Part shown: positions 11,758-21,304 of the stretch, piece after piece
Position numbering within the stretch: position 1 is the first letter of the stretch
How the letters are laid out: every line of letters begins with the position of its first letter
Assembly (NCBI GenBank): GCA_963971405.1
Contig: OZ020487.1
Coordinates: 26,831,371 to 26,895,370 of the forward strand
Source: Psococerastis gibbosa
Lineage: Eukaryota; Arthropoda; Insecta; Psocodea; Psocidae
Reading direction: 5' to 3'
Length of the DNA: 64,000 nucleotides
Translations under genes and position numbers: made by a program
Notes under the pieces: generated by a model
Database searches by the model: none
What the model saw: only the letters and a program-made list of their open reading frames with translations
What the model was told of the DNA's origin: nothing

Positions 11758-11825
11758 GTTTTCGGTTAGTTATTCAACACGTGCAAATAGAAAGTGAAGC
11801 ATCTTTTCGGCGGGATTAAAGACAT
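11758..11825 (-). promoter_or_regulatory. 5' UTR part of exon 1 with a 19-codon upstream ORF
   Basis: A TTTTTTCCAG acceptor ends at 11826, so at least one noncoding exon probably lies further right. The exon then starts directly with ATG at 11825-11823, a short frame ending TAA at 11768-11766, nine bases before the main ATG. Such an upstream ORF could lower translation. Both the acceptor and the role are inferred. Confidence 0.45.
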
Positions 11826-12090
11826 CTGGAAAAAATACAAAATACGGCATTTAAGAATTTAATTTAAAATAAAAAAATTAATAAGAGATTGGCCGTAGAA
11901 TTTTGTCCTCTATCTTGGCCATTGCGAACTTTTTTATAGACTAAATTTGTAAAAAAAAAAAAAAAAAATGCTTTGTAAATTGCTTGAGAAAGAAAAGTGA
12001 CCTGGGCTTTGTAGGGGTGGCCAAAGTCAAAAGGCAGTACCCTACCCTTTGATATAGTGTTAATTAGAAGAAGACCATGCTCCTGTCAGA
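11826..12090. other. Noncoding stretch upstream of the Ras-like gene exon
   Basis: AT-rich, with an A-run at about 11952-11968. A 5' noncoding exon and promoter are expected to the right of 11826, but no convincing core promoter was identified here or in 12345-13542. Confidence 0.4.
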
Positions 12091-12344
12091 GGATCGTCGC
12101 CTCTGCTCCTCTGGGATCTATATTCTAGCCATACTTATGGACGACCCGACGGCGAAACTTGCTGAGTGCCTGTCTGGTCCAGGCCCAAAACTGCGGACGG
12201 TTTTCCGCGAAAGCGAGTGGCGTGAGGGTGGCGTGAGACCAGACAGCCATTTTGGTGACATCGCCGACCGAGGTATTAAATAGACGCCGGGTAATGGCGG
12301 GTATGGTTAGAATATAGATCCCAGAGGGGCAGAGGCGACGATCC
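12091..12344. mobile_element. MITE with 44-bp inverted ends
   Basis: Arms 12091-12134 and 12301-12344 (GGATCGTCGCCTCTG...) are nearly identical in inverted orientation. The 254-bp element is G+C-richer than its surroundings and has no coding capacity. Confidence 0.7.
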
Positions 12345-12659
12345 TTCATGCGGCCGGCTTCACGCCAGCTTCCAAAATCTACAAGAAATCGATAAGAAAT
12401 CTTCTGCTAGCCCTATGGCTACAAAGAAAAAGACGATAATCGTCCGTGTGCACCGGGACTTTGCGAACAATCAAAACATGCCTCGGACAGAGGACACACC
12501 TAAACGAGAAAATCTCGGCATGGCTGCAAGGCGTGGTCTGATTGGTCGACGCAGACGGATGGACAGGGGCAGGGGGTAGTAAATATATTCTTGTTTACCC
12601 CCCCCCCCCCCCACAGAAATGGGCTGGATTTGTCCCTGCGAGATGTGAGGTGACCACAG

Positions 12660-12812
12660 ATAATAAAAAAATATCATTGGCGGGAGGAAATGACGTATCT
12701 CGAGAACCAACATTATAGCAAATTTCATCGTAATCCATCGGGTATTGTTTGTCAAGAAAGCGATGCTGACCATCAGTCAGACCGACAGAACAACAGACAG
12801 ATTTATATCAAC
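12660..12812 (+). repeat. Repeat ending in CAGACAGA-type tail, copy 1
   Basis: Contains AAATTTCATCGTAATCCATC, then GACCGACAGAACAACAGACAG. It resembles 27680-27790 in layout, and both match a widespread invertebrate repeat style (AAATCGG...GACAGACAGAC). The parent element is unknown. 12345-12659 otherwise shows only an oligo-C run (12598-12612). Confidence 0.35.
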
Positions 12813-13542
12813 GGGTGTGTAGAAAAGTTATAAATCAAATCGTGTAGCCTATCATGTATTGTATAATAGTGGCTACTATATACGAGATTAACATTATTCA
12901 TTTAGAGTAATAATTTGTCGAATGAGGGCCAGCAGTAACGATTTCCTATGACAGACTTTGCACGACAAAACTATTGGGCATTGGTAAATTCACAGATTGC
13001 TGGAACAGTTGCAAATTATTATGCTCGACTGAATTAATTAATGATCAACATTCAACAGTGCAGAAAGCTTCACTCCAGCGGCAAGCGTAGTGCCACAGGT
13101 TTGTAATTAATATCTAACCATACCCGGTCACCTCTAGCAATTAAAATGTCACAAGCATGTTCGGTATTGATTATTGACTTTGAGCTCAGGGATTGAGCTA
13201 AGGGGAGCTATGGGATAAGCCTACTTTGCCCACACAGTAGCCCACGTTAGCCCATATTGTATAACAGCCTGCAATGCAATTAGCACTGTGGGTTAATTAA
13301 ATAATATGGGTTAATTAAGACAAAATTCGATTTACAGGTGCCGGCAATAATTTCCCATTGATAATTGGAATAGGGTTTTGGCTAAAGACAAAGTTTTAAT
13401 TAGGTTGAAATTAATTAGCCAATCCACTGGAATACAACAGACAAAAAGGTAGCTATAGGCTTTTGGTTTATATTAAATCACTCGTCAACCCGGTGCACAA
13501 AGGCAGATTCTACGCAGCAGATCTGGTTGGGATATCTTACAT

Positions 13543-14066
13543 TAGGGGTCTTCACAGTGTTCGTGCTATCGAGTTATACCTAGTTAAGTGTGTTATATCA
13601 AGTTAAGTTAACACACCAATAACCCGATAACCAAGCTAAACAGCGTGCTATCATAAACGCACTTCCAAGTTGGTTAAGTGTGTTATTTAACTTGCGCTGC
13701 GATCGATAGCTCAGGTTTGACCACCGCCATCTTTGTTTTTGTTTATTTATTTAAAACACGCGTTTAAAATTTTGTAGTAGCCTATTTAAATTTATTTGTA
13801 TAATCTACTATCACAAGCAATTACCGTAAATACTTACAATTACAATAACCAAAATGAAAAAAAAAATGTAAACAAATGTGGCACTAGAGTAGAGTTCTGC
13901 CACTTTCTTTTAAACCGTGCCACGAACGTTTGACTACTACCACGTTGTTTACTCAGTTAAATATAACTTGATAACTCACTCCCGAGGTACGCTCACGATT
14001 GTGTGTTAACTTGGATAGCACATTTAACTCGATAACTCGATAACACCAACACTGTGAAGACCCCTA
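13543..14066. mobile_element. MITE with TAGGGGTCTTCACAGTGTT ends
   Basis: Left end TAGGGGTCTTCACAGTGTT and its inverted copy at about 14048-14066, with further inverted similarity inward (TATCGAGTTA, GTTAACACAC). It is 524 bp, noncoding, with TA at both edges, consistent with a mariner-like MITE. Confidence 0.65.
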
Positions 14067-14290
14067 TTGGCGCGAATGGGTTAGTGCACTGAGGCAAGTT
14101 AAACTTCAGCAGAATTTCCTCTGCTGCAGCTCTATTATGGCGATTTGGGATTAACATAATACCGGGGTTTATTCAATTGTTAAATCAAATGAATGCAAAA
14201 TGCGCGCATATTTTAACACCGCCACTTGACACCTTATATTATTTCGATAAATAGGTGACCGCAGACCACATAAAGTCCATAGAGCACCAT

Positions 14291-14473
14291 TTAGAACTTA
14301 ATTAAAAAGTTTTTGAAAAGTCCCATCAGACGGGCTTCTTTTGCGAACCCATGCACCTCGCGGACGTGGGATAGGTCGAATTTAATGTAAAGGTGACACA
14401 GAGCTGCGCAGTGCTTAAGGATGTGCGTGGCTGTTTCTTCCTCTGTGACACGTGACACCTTACTAATGCGGTA
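14291..14473 (-). pseudogene. Non-LTR ORF2 C-terminal relic, opposite strand
   Basis: The minus-strand frame reads VSRVTEEETATHILKHCAAL, then a hydrophobic end. EETxxHILxxCxAL is the typical end of the C-terminal zinc-knuckle region of non-LTR retrotransposon ORF2 proteins. The flanking element on the plus strand has its own version (AETAEHIICSCPA), so this is a different, older copy. Only about 60 codons remain. Confidence 0.55.
14461..14473 (+). repeat. Target-site duplication, left copy
   Basis: TACTAATGCGGTA here is repeated exactly at 16745-16757, flanking the LOA/I-like element. Confidence 0.85.
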
Positions 14474-16657
14474 ATGTGGTCGCACATTCCCACACCCTGG
14501 AGGGAGGTGAAAGTGAGCTTCATACCAAAGGCTGGAAATCGCCCTAGTACCGAAGCTAAATCCTTTCGTCCTATCAGTCTCTCATCATTCCTTTTGAAAA
14601 CGATGGAGAAGATTATTGATAACTATATCAGAGGCGATCTGCTGATGCGGAACCCCCTGCATAAGTGTCAATTTGCTTACCAAAAAGGTAAATCAACCAT
14701 CTCGGCTCTACACAGTCTAACCAGGAAACTGGAAAAGGCTCTAGAGTTCAAAGAGATAGCCCTATGCGCATTTATTGACGTAGAAGGGGCATTTTCCAAC
14801 ACGCCTCGTAAATCAATCATGAATGCATTAGAAAATAGAGGCGTTGAGCCAGTCGTAGCAGACTGGATCATGACATCGCTAGAAAGCCGAATTATCTCAA
14901 TGGTACTCGGCACAGACTCGATCACAGCCACGCCAGGTGAGGGCTGCCCACAAGGCGGATGCCTCTCCCCCCTCCTCTGGTCTCTGGTAGTCGACGGGCT
15001 GCTAACTGCACTAGGGCAAGATGGGTACGACGTCTGCGGCTATGCGGATGATTTGGTGATCTTGGTGCGAGGCCAGCATGACGCTCTTGTCTCTGAGCGA
15101 ATGCAAAGGGCCTTAACCATAGCCCATAATTGGTGCCTTTCTGAAGGACTGAACATAAATCCTAAAAAAACCACCCTGGTCCCGTTCACGAGGAAGTTGA
15201 AGCTTAATATTAAAGCTCCCACCCTCAGCGGGGTGCGTTTAGCCCTCACAGATAGCACCGAATATCTTGGTGTTATCCTTGACCGGAAGCTCACATGGAG
15301 CCTGCATCTGGACCAGGCTGTAAGCAGGGCGCGAAACGCCTTATTTCTTACGAGCAGAATGGTGGGTAGAACGTGGGGGCTTAAGCCGAAAGTAACGGAC
15401 TGGCTATATAAGTCCATTGTGCGACCTATAATTAGCTATGCGGCGCTAATTTGGTGGCCTAGACTGCATAAGAGCAAAAAGGGAGCAAAATCTCTCACAA
15501 AACTACAGAGGCTGGCTTGCCTCGCGATCACGGGAGCATCCCGTTCGTGCCCCACGGCTGCCATGGAGGTCCTATTGAATCTACCACCACTCCCGATTTT
15601 CATCGAGAGTGAGGCGGCTAAGTGGGCCTATCGCATTAAGAAAAGCCATGGACTACAGCCTGGCGACCTTACCGGACACTTACGCATTCTTAATGAGTGC
15701 AAGGTTCCGGAGGTTATGTTCTCAGACTCCATGGAGACAACTTTTCAATTCTCAAAGAATTTCTCGGTTATATTGGAAAGCCGGAAAAAATGGACTGACG
15801 GAGAGGTAGTCTTTCCATACGGCTCATTAAGATTTTATACTGATGGGTCAAAAATAGAAAACGGAGGTACAGGGGCGGGGGTTTATGGGCCACGACTCAA
15901 CTTAGTCATCCCCATGGGATCCCAACCCACAGTCTTCCAAGCCGAAATACATGCCATACGCGCATGTGCGGCGCACTGCATTAAACGTGCTTACCGCCAC
16001 AGCAAGATATTCATTATCTCCGACAGCATGGCTTCCCTACTTGCGCTGGACTCGAGTAGCTACGAGTCCAAGCAGGTGTGGGAATGTATGCTTGCACTCA
16101 ACGCATTGGGAGTGACGAATAAAGTCACCCTCATGTGGGTTCCAGGACACGCCGGGATCGAAGGCAATGAAAATGCCGACGCCTTGGCGAGAGAAGGGAG
16201 CGCGCTACCCTTCATTGGGCCTGAACCCTTCTGCGCCTTCCCGAGAAACCGCCAAACCCTAGAGATTGGCCTATGGGAAGAAAAGAGAAAGGAAGCATAC
16301 TGGAAGTCTGTCACAGGCCACAGACAATCCAAAATATTCCTCACCCACTCTAAGAGCTATACCGCCAAAGCACTGAACCTCAGCAAGCCTGAACTTAAGG
16401 TACTTACAAGTGCACTCACAGGACACTGCCACGTGAACTACCATTTAAAGAACATGGGTAAAGTCTTGAATGACACCTGCCGATTCTGCAAAGAAAAGGC
16501 TGAGACTGCTGAGCATATCATCTGCTCGTGTCCGGCAGTAAAGAACAGACGGCTGCTAGCAACGTCCTCTTGGTTTCTATCACCAAGGGAGGCTTGCCAG
16601 TTGGCCCCTGGGCAGTTGTGCAGGTTTTTACGGGACCTGCTGACTGACCAGGACTAA
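14474..16657 (+). CDS. Reverse transcriptase-RNase H of a 5'-truncated non-LTR element
   Basis: 727 codons; the ATG is fortuitous, formed at the insertion junction. Order: RT fingers (SFRPISLSSFLLKTMEKIID, about 30-50), palm with CPQGGCLSPLLW (about 156) and catalytic YADD (about 190), thumb (EYLGVILDRKLTW), RNase H with FYTDGS (about 454), AEIHAIRA, ISDSMASL and GNENADALARE, then a C-terminal CxxC...HxxxxC knuckle (CRFC...AEHIICSC). In full elements this protein copies element RNA at a nicked target; with the endonuclease missing, this copy should not mobilise itself. FIPKAG and the RNase H placement recall the LOA group, but the clade is judged by eye. Confidence 0.88.
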   Translation: MWSHIPTPWREVKVSFIPKAGNRPSTEAKSFRPISLSSFLLKTMEKIIDNYIRGDLLMRNPLHKCQFAYQKGKSTISALHSLTRKLEKALEFKEIALCAFIDVEGAFSNTPRKSIMNALENRGVEPVVADWIMTSLESRIISMVLGTDSITATPGEGCPQGGCLSPLLWSLVVDGLLTALGQDGYDVCGYADDLVILVRGQHDALVSERMQRALTIAHNWCLSEGLNINPKKTTLVPFTRKLKLNIKAPTLSGVRLALTDSTEYLGVILDRKLTWSLHLDQAVSRARNALFLTSRMVGRTWGLKPKVTDWLYKSIVRPIISYAALIWWPRLHKSKKGAKSLTKLQRLACLAITGASRSCPTAAMEVLLNLPPLPIFIESEAAKWAYRIKKSHGLQPGDLTGHLRILNECKVPEVMFSDSMETTFQFSKNFSVILESRKKWTDGEVVFPYGSLRFYTDGSKIENGGTGAGVYGPRLNLVIPMGSQPTVFQAEIHAIRACAAHCIKRAYRHSKIFIISDSMASLLALDSSSYESKQVWECMLALNALGVTNKVTLMWVPGHAGIEGNENADALAREGSALPFIGPEPFCAFPRNRQTLEIGLWEEKRKEAYWKSVTGHRQSKIFLTHSKSYTAKALNLSKPELKVLTSALTGHCHVNYHLKNMGKVLNDTCRFCKEKAETAEHIICSCPAVKNRRLLATSSWFLSPREACQLAPGQLCRFLRDLLTDQD

Positions 16658-16744
16658 AAGTACGGGGATTCACAATAGATCTTTAAGGTCAAAGTGAGCC
16701 AAGCTCAAGTAGCAGCATCGCCCCATTACTAATCTAATCTAATC
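14474..16744 (+). mobile_element. LOA/I-like non-LTR retrotransposon, 5'-truncated
   Basis: Bounded by the 13-bp duplication TACTAATGCGGTA. The 5' end begins inside the reverse transcriptase domain, so the endonuclease and any ORF1 were lost at insertion. The 3' end has a short UTR and a tail of ATCTA/TAATC repeats (about 16727-16744). The open frame over its whole length suggests a fairly recent insertion. Confidence 0.85.
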
Positions 16745-16757
16745 TACTAATGCGGTA
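16745..16757 (+). repeat. Target-site duplication, right copy
   Basis: TACTAATGCGGTA, identical to 14461-14473. It directly follows the pentanucleotide tail of the element. Confidence 0.85.
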
Positions 16758-16800
16758 TTTAAAAAAAAAAAAACGGTATTATGTTAATCCCAAATCGTTA

Positions 16801-17013
16801 TAATAAATAAAGACTTTTAATTGTTTCTATTACTAAGCCAACCTAGTGGAGTTAGGGCTATAAAGCTCTCTCTTACACTCAACTAGGATGACCCGGGACC
16901 GCCTGCTTTACATGCCCTCTGAAGCATGGCCAGAAAATGTAGCCACTGTGGGACTCGAACCAACAACCTTTCGGCTGAAAGTCAGAGTCCGTACCACTAC
17001 TCTACATGTCTTG
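16801..17013 (-). repeat. tRNA-derived SINE, copy 3
   Basis: Same family and orientation as copies 1 and 2. The head is at 17013 and the AAAGTCTTTATTTATTA-type tail meets the right end of the MITE at 16804. Confidence 0.85.
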
Positions 17014-18465
17014 ACATAATAGGTCTGCTGAGCTGGAAGGGGGAAAACCGTGCACCATAGCAGAACCTCGCAGAGCAGGTACAACCCGTTGAAGTAAAAC
17101 CTGCCTATACATGTACGGTTAGTCGGTGAACATCTTTTCTCACAGCAGTTGCAGCAACATCGGAACAGAATCATTTACCCGGGAATAAGTGTAAATTATA
17201 AATATAAATAAATTATAAATACAAATAAATTATAAATATAAATAAATTATAAATATAAATAGTATACAACCCAATGAATGTAAATAATTGAATTACTCTA
17301 ATTAAAGCGGAATAAGAAATACATTTAAAATTGTGTCATCAAAGCATACTGTATGTTGCTGTTAATTTGTTTTATTTAATAGACGTAGGGGAACAACTTT
17401 CTTTGTCAAACGCGACTAAACAATCTAAAGTCTTCTGTCTTGTTTGAAAGCGAGCGGGTTAGTTTAAAAATGGTTTATGTTATTAGGTAAGTTATCAAGG
17501 GATATTCATTAGGAATGTTCAAAATTTCAAACGTATTATGGTAGTCTTTATTACAAGATACAATACTAACACTATGTAGATTTCTTATCTAGGAAGAAGG
17601 CTACCTTTTCATCGAACGGTTCTGGTATTGCTTGTGCTCTGTATGAAACGCTTGCAGTAACTAAATACCTACCTGTGAAAACCCATTGACTACAATACAT
17701 GGCGCCCGTTTATTAGTAATTAAACGATATCTTATCATTCGAAAATCTACTGTATACATTTTTCATCGAGACCATCAGTCTCACATTTTCCATTATTGAA
17801 ATTAAATTGCAACCTTCAACAGTAGGTAGGCATATTGAAGTGTCTAATAGATAGAAGTTTGACAACAATAGTCAAAATCATGTTTAAGGTATCCTTGATA
17901 AGGAAAAAATAAATAATTCCAATATTTATGGTATATAGACATACTGTACATGCAAACAAGTAAGTATGCCTTTTTATGTTGTCTGTTTTAATAATTTGTC
18001 ATTGAGGCATGTACATGCAGTATAGTTTCAATATTGTCAGATCAAAGAAACTAGTCAGAGGGACAGAGTTCCCATGTTGCCTATGGGGGAGAATATGATG
18101 CCCCCGGTTGGTCAAAGTTATGCAATTCAGACTGTATATTTCATTCGATGATCATTAGTTAAAATACCGATAAAGAATGATTCATGGGTTACTAAAAAAA
18201 AAGGATGCCGCCATATAAAACGGAACAGTACCAAAGCGGTAAAAGATTGGCTTCTAAAATAAGTAAGGTTTGGTAGTTTTGACTCACACTTTCAAGTAGG
18301 TACAATGTTTTAGCGCTGGCTATACATACTATTTAACAAACTCTCGTTTATGGCTGTATTGATATTTCATAGTAACTCTTTGCAAAAAAAATGCGTAGTG
18401 GAGATTTTCCGCTTTTTCCTTCAGTGAGATAGACTATACCTGTGCTTGTGTGTTGTACAATAGTA
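17014..18465. other. AT-rich noncoding stretch
   Basis: Apart from an AT-rich tandem repeat at 17193-17262 (unit about 19 bp, AAATTATAAATATAAAT, nearly four copies), nothing recognisable was seen. Confidence 0.5.
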
Positions 18466-18837
18466 TTAAGAGGACATACTACGTAGAACATTAGCACCCA
18501 GTTTTTAATGGCTTTTTATTTTTTATTTAATTAACACGGTAAGTTATTAAATAATGGGCTGATGTAAGTTGTAGAAGACTACTTTATGCATTATATATAA
18601 TAGGAAATATTAAATTTTTGGTGCCTTAGTTTTTTTCATAAAAAAAACATTGGGAACTAAAATAGAATTTGAAAAAACTACAAAACCGAAAATAAAATAC
18701 CTGATTATATGATGAACGAAGTAGGCTTCTACAACTTACATGAGCCAAATTTTTAATAACTTGCTGAGTTACTGAAATGAAAAATAAAAAGTATTTAATT
18801 TTGGGGTGCCAATTTTCTACGTAGCATGTCCTCTTAA
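18466..18837. mobile_element. MITE with TTAAGAGGACAT ends
   Basis: Inverted ends TTAAGAGGACATRCTACGTA of about 34 bp, with further inward symmetry (TAGAAG...CTTCTA, TAAGTTGTAGAAG). It is 372 bp and AT-rich, with no coding capacity. Confidence 0.68.
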
Positions 18838-19369
18838 CAGGTTTCACCAGTTATTCCCTACCTGTATTTTAAGGTGGACGACTCGCAATCTTGACGTCAA
18901 AAAACAGTGATGATGATGAAGATGGGCATATAACCCTTTTAGCGGCATAACACAGCGTCGCTGAAAATTGTGGAAGGGCCATAACCTCAATGACGTCATC
19001 CAGCAATCTCCAGTTAGCGCTCGTAAAAGAGGAATTAACTTGTTTCCGTGTTCAAGTATCAAGTTTGTATTTTTATGTTTGCCCCCCTGAATGTCGTTTT
19101 CTAAGATTATTTCTATAATCTACGTGACTCGCCTGCATCAAGAGGACTCAGTGCCTCGGCCAACAAATTAGTACTAAATCCCCGCCGGAAGGAAACAAGA
19201 CATGTTATAGCCTGCAATACTACAGACTACATAGTCTATATTGTGGAGCTCGTGATAAGCTTTCATTGTTTTTTATGCCTAGAGGAGATTGAGATCAAGC
19301 CCACTAAATTCTTAGTATCTCGTTCTTTGTTCAATTTTCCACATCTTCCCCAATAACCTCTTCTTCTTC

Positions 19370-19590
19370 AAGTTACAGCAGGTCAGCTGGTTGGCAGCAA
19401 CATGTGGCACCGATGCCTCCACTCCCCTCGATCCTGGTACGCCCTTTCAACTCACGTATGTAGTGACCCCTATCCTCCATCACTTGCTGCAGATATTCCT
19501 TTCTTAGGCCCCCAGGTCGGTTGACGCCTTTTACAACTGACGAAGTTCTCCCAATTACAAAAAAGTAATTAGGGTGGCCATCCATATGTA
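19370..19590 (-). repeat. Retroelement 3' end with GAA tail, copy 1
   Basis: On the minus strand: GGTTGACG-type, then AGGAATATCTGCAGCAAGTGA, then ACATGTTGCTGCCAACCAGC, then a GAAGAAGAGG tail. The partial frame GVNRPGGLRKEYLQQVMEDR resembles the GRPRKRYLQ...ED end of non-LTR RT proteins. Two further copies occur at 59470-59668 and 63716-63915. 18838-19369 shows nothing else recognisable. Confidence 0.55.
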
Positions 19591-19708
19591 CTCTTTTTAA
19601 GATTACCTACAGGCTACAGTGCTATTTTCCAATGCGTTCTCTCTCTTTTTTGGTTCATGTAACATATTTTTTTTTTTAGTTTTTTTTACGAAATGTAATC
19701 ATATACCC

Positions 19709-19916
19709 ATGTAGCGTAGTGGTACGGACTCTGACTTTCACCCGAAAGGTTGATGGTTCGAGTCCCACACTAGCTACATTTTCTGGCCATGCTTCGGAGG
19801 GCATGTAAAGCAGGCGGTCCCGGGCCTCCCTAGTTGAGTGTAAGAGAGGGCTCTATAGCCCTAACTCCGCTAGGTGTGCTTAGTAATAGAAACAACAAAA
19901 AGTCCTTATTTATTAT
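19709..19916 (+). repeat. tRNA-derived SINE, copy 4
   Basis: The clearest head: ATGTAGCGTAGTGGTACGG (A-box-like), CTTTCACCCGAAAGG (anticodon-arm-like) and GGTTCGAGTCCCAC (B-box-like), then the shared body and an AGTCCTTATTTATTA tail. By eye the head is nearest to tRNA-Glu. It is too diverged and lacks a paired acceptor stem, so it is not called as a tRNA gene. Confidence 0.88.
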
Positions 19917-19941
19917 ACCCGAAAATAGATAATTAAGAAAA

Positions 19942-20110
19942 GACGGGACATTGCAAGGCTCAAACCCAGGATCTTTGTCTTTCTGGGGCATCGCGTTACC
20001 ACGACACAAGGCATGGATCGTGGTTCCTGCAGTGTCCAGGTTTTTCCTGATTATCTATAGGTAGTTTCTGGTATAATGATGCCTTGAGAGGTTGCCTTAT
20101 CAACCTAAGT
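19942..20110 (-). repeat. Second tRNA-like repeat (candidate SINE)
   Basis: The minus strand from about 20010 has GTCGTGGTAACGCGATGCCC (A-box-like) and, about 40 nt later, GGGTTTGAGCCTTG (B-box-like). The spacing suits a tRNA-derived promoter. The sequence is unrelated to the main SINE, and only one copy was recognised. Confidence 0.38.
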
Positions 20111-20609
20111 AAGTTCAGAAATGAGAATTAAATGTACGGTATCATATATATATTTTTTTTAGACTTAAGTTTACAAATTCAGTATACTATGTTGCAAAAT
20201 TCTACTAAATTAAAGAACGTTCATCTGAATACGTACCTGTTCCGGGGGAGGGGGGTACCTGATATACCTATGGCATAATTATGTCGCCTTGTTGCATGCA
20301 TTTATGTACTCGTAATGTGTAGTCTCGAAATGGCCTAAAACTACCCCTACCAACTACCCCTGCAGCCCCATATCAATTGTGAAGAAGAGACCATTGGTAC
20401 GAGTAGAAACACTCCATAAAGACTTGTGTGTGCCCATTCTCCAAGTCTTCTTTTTCCCAATAATATTGCTGTATTTTTGCTCTGTTCGTCATTTTATTTC
20501 ATGTTCCATGTTCTAATAATGCATCTGCCAAAAATCATTTTGAACTGAATGGAGTAGCCTATAACCCAAACCAGAATCATTGACTTGTTCGTATCTCCAT
20601 ACAATATAA

Positions 20610-20684
20610 TCATTGAAGAACCAGTAGAATCAGGGCTGATGGGCCGTAGTCGACATGAAAGTGAACTTAACTTCCAAGCTGCAT
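20610..20684 (+). repeat. Palindromic repeat family, single-arm fragment
   Basis: GAAGAACCAGTAGAATC, GGGCTGATGGGCC and GAAAGTGAACTT match one arm of the palindrome at 56959-57195. It ends directly at the start of the large inverted-repeat element. Confidence 0.6.
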
Positions 20685-21304
20685 AAACAAAAAATAACAA
20701 AAACTTAGAGCTTTAGAAAAACTTGTTATAACAACCCGAATTAATAAAACCCAAATAATCGTTAAGAAATTAACTTTGTCTAAGAAACCCACTTGTGTTA
20801 GTATAAAACCCGGTTTCGGCAAGAACTGCCATTTACAGATGGAAACCCACTAGCTCAGTTACACCCTATCTGCGATTTGAGACTTGCTCAACTCGAGGAG
20901 AAGATGCAAATGTGACTAGGGATAGATATATAGATCTAGCTAGTAGGTTAGGAATAGGTAACCAGCCACGCCCCCTCCCACCCCCTTCCCCCGCTCCCAG
21001 TCCTATATAAACCAAGGTTACCTCTCCCTAGTCACATTTGCATCTTCTCCTCGAGTTGAGCAAGTCTCAAATCGCAGATAAGGTGTAACTGTGCTAGTGG
21101 GTTTCCCTCTGTAGATGGCAGTTCTTGCCGAAACCGTTCAGGGTTTTATACTAACACAAGTGGGTTTCTTAGACAAAGTTAATTTCTTAACGATTATTTC
21201 GGTTTTACTAATTCGGGTTGTTATAACAATTTTTTCAAAAACGTTTTTGTTATTTTTTGTTTATTAAAATGGAATACCACGAAGTCACGAGTAATCTAAT
21301 TATT
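20685..21304. mobile_element. Large inverted-repeat element, copy 1
   Basis: Two 238-bp arms (20685-20922 and 21025-21262) in inverted orientation surround a 102-bp centre; the ends read AAACAAAAAATAACAAAAAC. The sequence shared with copy 2 (33039) continues to about 21304 (ATACCACGAAGTCACGAGTA), so the right edge lies outside the symmetric part. The centre and inner right arm carry TATATAA (21004-21010) and the octamer ATTTGCAT (21036-21043); the left arm has the octamer in reverse. It has no coding capacity. Superfamily unknown. Confidence 0.78.

Larger units (their letters stand above)
14134..16804. mobile_element. MITE split by later insertions
   Basis: 31-bp inverted ends, 14134-14164 and 16774-16804 (core GATTTGGGATTAACATAATA), with two mismatches. 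Inside lie an RT relic on the minus strand and the LOA/I-like retrotransposon. The same end type frames a compact copy at 34192-34337. At 16801 a SINE begins. Confidence 0.6.

Noticed and set aside
19709..19785. Seven tRNA-like segments as functional tRNA genes
   Set aside because: All carry the same non-tRNA body and tail, the acceptor stems do not pair, and copies are diverged. They are SINE heads.
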